Source: Sediminibacterium sp. (GTDB lineage Bacteria; Bacteroidota; Bacteroidia; Chitinophagales; Chitinophagaceae). Taken from it: a stretch of 64,000 nucleotides of DNA. Position 1 is the stretch's first letter, and the number at the start of each line of letters is the position of its first letter. The notes beneath the pieces are model-generated. The model was not told where the DNA came from. It did no database searches and saw nothing but the letters and a program-made list of their open reading frames with translations. The stretch covers positions 496,001 through 560,000 of the forward strand of contig NZ_JAUYTR010000023.1 in assembly GCF_030695065.1 (NCBI RefSeq), in the 5' to 3' direction. The position numbers and the translations under genes are program-made. This document shows positions 62,346 through 64,000 of this stretch, piece by piece.

Positions 62346-62804
62346 GTGAAATTAGAACAAGCCATACAAAGCAATAAATTCAAGAACGAAATGCATAAAG
62401 CAAGTTTGAATATTTTGTATACTGCTTGGTGGTTGAAGACGCAAATGAGTAAGGTATTAAAAGAATTTGGGTTAACACACGAGCAATACAATGTTTTACG
62501 AATATTGAAGGGAAAGTATCCAGAACAGCTATGTGTAAAAGATATTAGCTGTAGGATGATTGAGAAAAGCTCTAATGTTCCAAGAATTATTGATCGTTTG
62601 GTAATAAAAAAATTGGTTAAAAGAGCAGATTCTCCTACAGATAAAAGAGAAACAGTTATCACATTAACCCAGGCAGGTTTAGCTGTTTTAGCTGCATCAA
62701 CAGAAAGCGTAAATCAGCTGATGGATGAAATGGTAAGAATGGAAAATAGGGAAGCAGAGCAATTGAATGTATTGTTAGAACGCTTAAGGGGAGCTGAAGT
62801 ATAG
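62346..62804 (+). CDS. MarR-family transcriptional regulator
   Basis: 152 residues from a GTG at 62346. The frame is open back to 62268, but this would place the coding start before the promoter. Helices: ILYTAWWLKTQMSKVLKEFG, recognition region EQYNVLRILKGKYPEQLCVKDISCRM and NVPRIIDRLVIKKLVKRADS, wing TDKRETVITLTQAG, C-terminal dimerisation helix. The predicted transcription start is within a few bases of the GTG, so the mRNA may be nearly leaderless. It probably represses itself and the downstream pirin genes through the palindromes. A Cys in LCVKDISC could make it redox-responsive (inference). Confidence 0.88.
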   Translation: MKLEQAIQSNKFKNEMHKASLNILYTAWWLKTQMSKVLKEFGLTHEQYNVLRILKGKYPEQLCVKDISCRMIEKSSNVPRIIDRLVIKKLVKRADSPTDKRETVITLTQAGLAVLAASTESVNQLMDEMVRMENREAEQLNVLLERLRGAEV

Positions 62805-62848
62805 TTTTTTTTAAATAAATAGATGTATATACACTTAAATAAATAGTC

Positions 62849-63568
62849 ATGAAAACAGTATTACACAAAGGAAACACAAGAGGTCATAACAGTTTTGGCT
62901 GGTTGAACAGCTTCCATAGTTTTAGTTTTGGCCACTACTATAATCCTGAAAGAATGCATTTTGGTGCATTAAGGGTTTTGAATGATGATACGGTTGCTGC
63001 AGGCATGGGTTTTGGTAAACACCCTCACGACAACATGGAAATTGTATCAATTCCCCTATCTGGAGATTTACATCACCAAGATAGTACTGGTAGAAACGAG
63101 ATTATTCGTCAACATGATGTACAAATCATGAGTGCGGGTAGTGGAATTGCGCATAGTGAAATGAATGCAAATAAAGATCAGCAAGTAAAGTTTTTGCAAA
63201 TATGGGTTATGCCAAAAGAATTAAATATCACTCCAAGATATGAGCAAAAGTCTTTCAAACCAGCTGATAGAACCAATCAAATTTTGACAGTTGTTGCACC
63301 TGATAATAAAGATGCAGTTTGGATTAACCAAGACGCTTGGTTTTCGTTGGCCAATTTTGATCAAGGTAAAACTGCCGAATACATTCTTCGAAACAACAAA
63401 AATGGCGTTTATGTATTTGTGATTGGAGGAGATGCAACCATTAATGGAGTAGCATTGAATGAGCGGGATGGATTAGGTATTGCAGAAACAGAAACACTTA
63501 GTATCGAAGCAAATACTCAGACTGAATTATTATTAATTGAAGTTCCTATGAACATTAATGAAGCTTAG
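62849..63568 (+). CDS. Pirin family protein
   Basis: 239-residue bicupin. The metal site of the N-terminal cupin is formed by His58 and His60 (GKHPHDNMEI) with His102 and Glu104 (IAHSEMN). The C-terminal cupin (about 120-239) lacks a clear metal set, as usual for this family. YhaK/YhhW-type pirins act as quercetinase-like enzymes or transcriptional cofactors; which applies here is unknown. It starts 44 bases after the marR-type gene, with a palindromic site between them, and is followed one base later by a second pirin gene. Confidence 0.92.
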   Translation: MKTVLHKGNTRGHNSFGWLNSFHSFSFGHYYNPERMHFGALRVLNDDTVAAGMGFGKHPHDNMEIVSIPLSGDLHHQDSTGRNEIIRQHDVQIMSAGSGIAHSEMNANKDQQVKFLQIWVMPKELNITPRYEQKSFKPADRTNQILTVVAPDNKDAVWINQDAWFSLANFDQGKTAEYILRNNKNGVYVFVIGGDATINGVALNERDGLGIAETETLSIEANTQTELLLIEVPMNINEA

Positions 63569-63569
63569 T

Positions 63570-64000
63570 ATGAAAACAAGAACCATTGAAACAATCGCTT
63601 ACGGACAACCCATGGACATGGGTGGATTTCCAATTCGTCAGGCATTGCCTTCGGCTAAAGCAGATATGTTGGATCCTTTTTTACTATTACATCACGCGAA
63701 TATTAAAGTAGCACAGCATGTAGACGTTAAAAATGCAGGTGTAGGTCCGCATCCTCATCGTGGATTTTCTCCTGTTACATTTATTTTTAAAGGGGGCGTG
63801 CACCATCGCGATAGTAGAGGAAATAGTCATATTGTTTATGAAGGGGGTACACAATGGATGAATGCTGGTATGGGTGTTATTCATAGTGAAAGACCGCCTG
63901 AAAATATTCATGAATTGGGTAGTACACAAGAATTGATTCAACTATGGATTAATACGCCTGCTGCCAATAAAATGGATGCACCTGCTTATATACCAGTAAC
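63570..64000 (+). CDS. Pirin family protein (partial, 3' end outside window)
   Basis: The first 143 residues of a second pirin. The metal-binding pattern GPHPHRGFSPVTFIF and MGVIHSERP matches the N-terminal cupin, with its histidines and glutamate at the expected spacing. Sequence differs clearly from the first pirin, so this is a paralogue from another branch rather than a recent duplicate. The ATG is one base from the stop of the first pirin gene, so both are translated from one transcript under the MarR-type regulator. Confidence 0.9.
   Translation, partial: MKTRTIETIAYGQPMDMGGFPIRQALPSAKADMLDPFLLLHHANIKVAQHVDVKNAGVGPHPHRGFSPVTFIFKGGVHHRDSRGNSHIVYEGGTQWMNAGMGVIHSERPPENIHELGSTQELIQLWINTPAANKMDAPAYIPV

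Noticed and set aside
1..64000. CRISPR array, complete transposase gene, rRNA, known phage-defence operon
   Set aside because: I looked for regular short repeats, transposase or reverse-transcriptase motifs, and nuclease/methylase clusters and saw none; the only mobile signals are at tRNA-Asn and the CAU tRNA.

Overview
The window looks like a chromosomal piece of a low-GC, Gram-negative Bacteroidota bacterium, most plausibly a Chitinophagaceae-type free-living species (inference). Two intergenic regions carry the Bacteroidota-type promoter (TTTG, 21-bp spacer, TAnnTTTG). Lipoproteins, TonB-domain proteins, TolC/RND export systems and PAS/GAF-rich hybrid kinases are frequent, several genes need a TTG or GTG start, and purine-rich ribosome binding sites are not obvious. 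No CRISPR array, rRNA or complete insertion sequence was seen.

Layout. 1-3.1 kb: the end of an RND efflux operon (permease cut by the window edge, lipoprotein adaptor). 3.3-15.9 kb: metabolic and membrane genes (hexapeptide acyltransferase, acyl-CoA desaturase, GNAT, old yellow enzyme plus SDR behind a decayed Crp/Fnr gene, a large secreted multidomain protein, serine hydrolase, methyltransferase, a DUF4153/winged-helix membrane operon). 15.9-20.5 kb: an accessory array of small minus-strand genes separated by related repeats that resemble the 3' end and terminator of the tRNA-Asn gene at 20470-20543. 20.6-25.2 kb: Rieske protein, HflX, outer-membrane-type protein, receiver-HPt protein and DEAD-box helicase. 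25.2-33.2 kb: a lactonase-fold protein and a complete TolC/adaptor/RND operon with two small companions.

33.3-34.7 kb: a tRNA gene with anticodon CAU whose 3' half is repeated perfectly (44 bp) 1257 bp downstream. Between the copies lie one cargo gene and a frameshifted tyrosine recombinase tail, so this is the remnant of a tRNA-targeted integrative element. 34.8-40.4 kb: a surface-glycan-like cluster (GT14 transferase, flippase, two ATP-grasp enzymes, a membrane protein). 40.4-54.2 kb: a hydrolase, small membrane or secreted proteins and two large sensory modules. Each module pairs a hybrid histidine kinase with a protein that has a dimerisation-type helix but no ATPase domain. 54.3-60.7 kb: DedA/SMR-like and HAD proteins, then rimP-nusA-infB behind a strong promoter and a perfect terminator hairpin that ends just before rimP. 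60.8-64 kb: a SurA-type chaperone, then a MarR regulator with a palindromic operator inside its promoter, followed by two pirin genes (the last one partial).

The best candidates for something undescribed are the tRNA-Asn repeat/cassette array, the attenuator-like leader of the nusA operon, and the kinase modules with ATPase-less partners.
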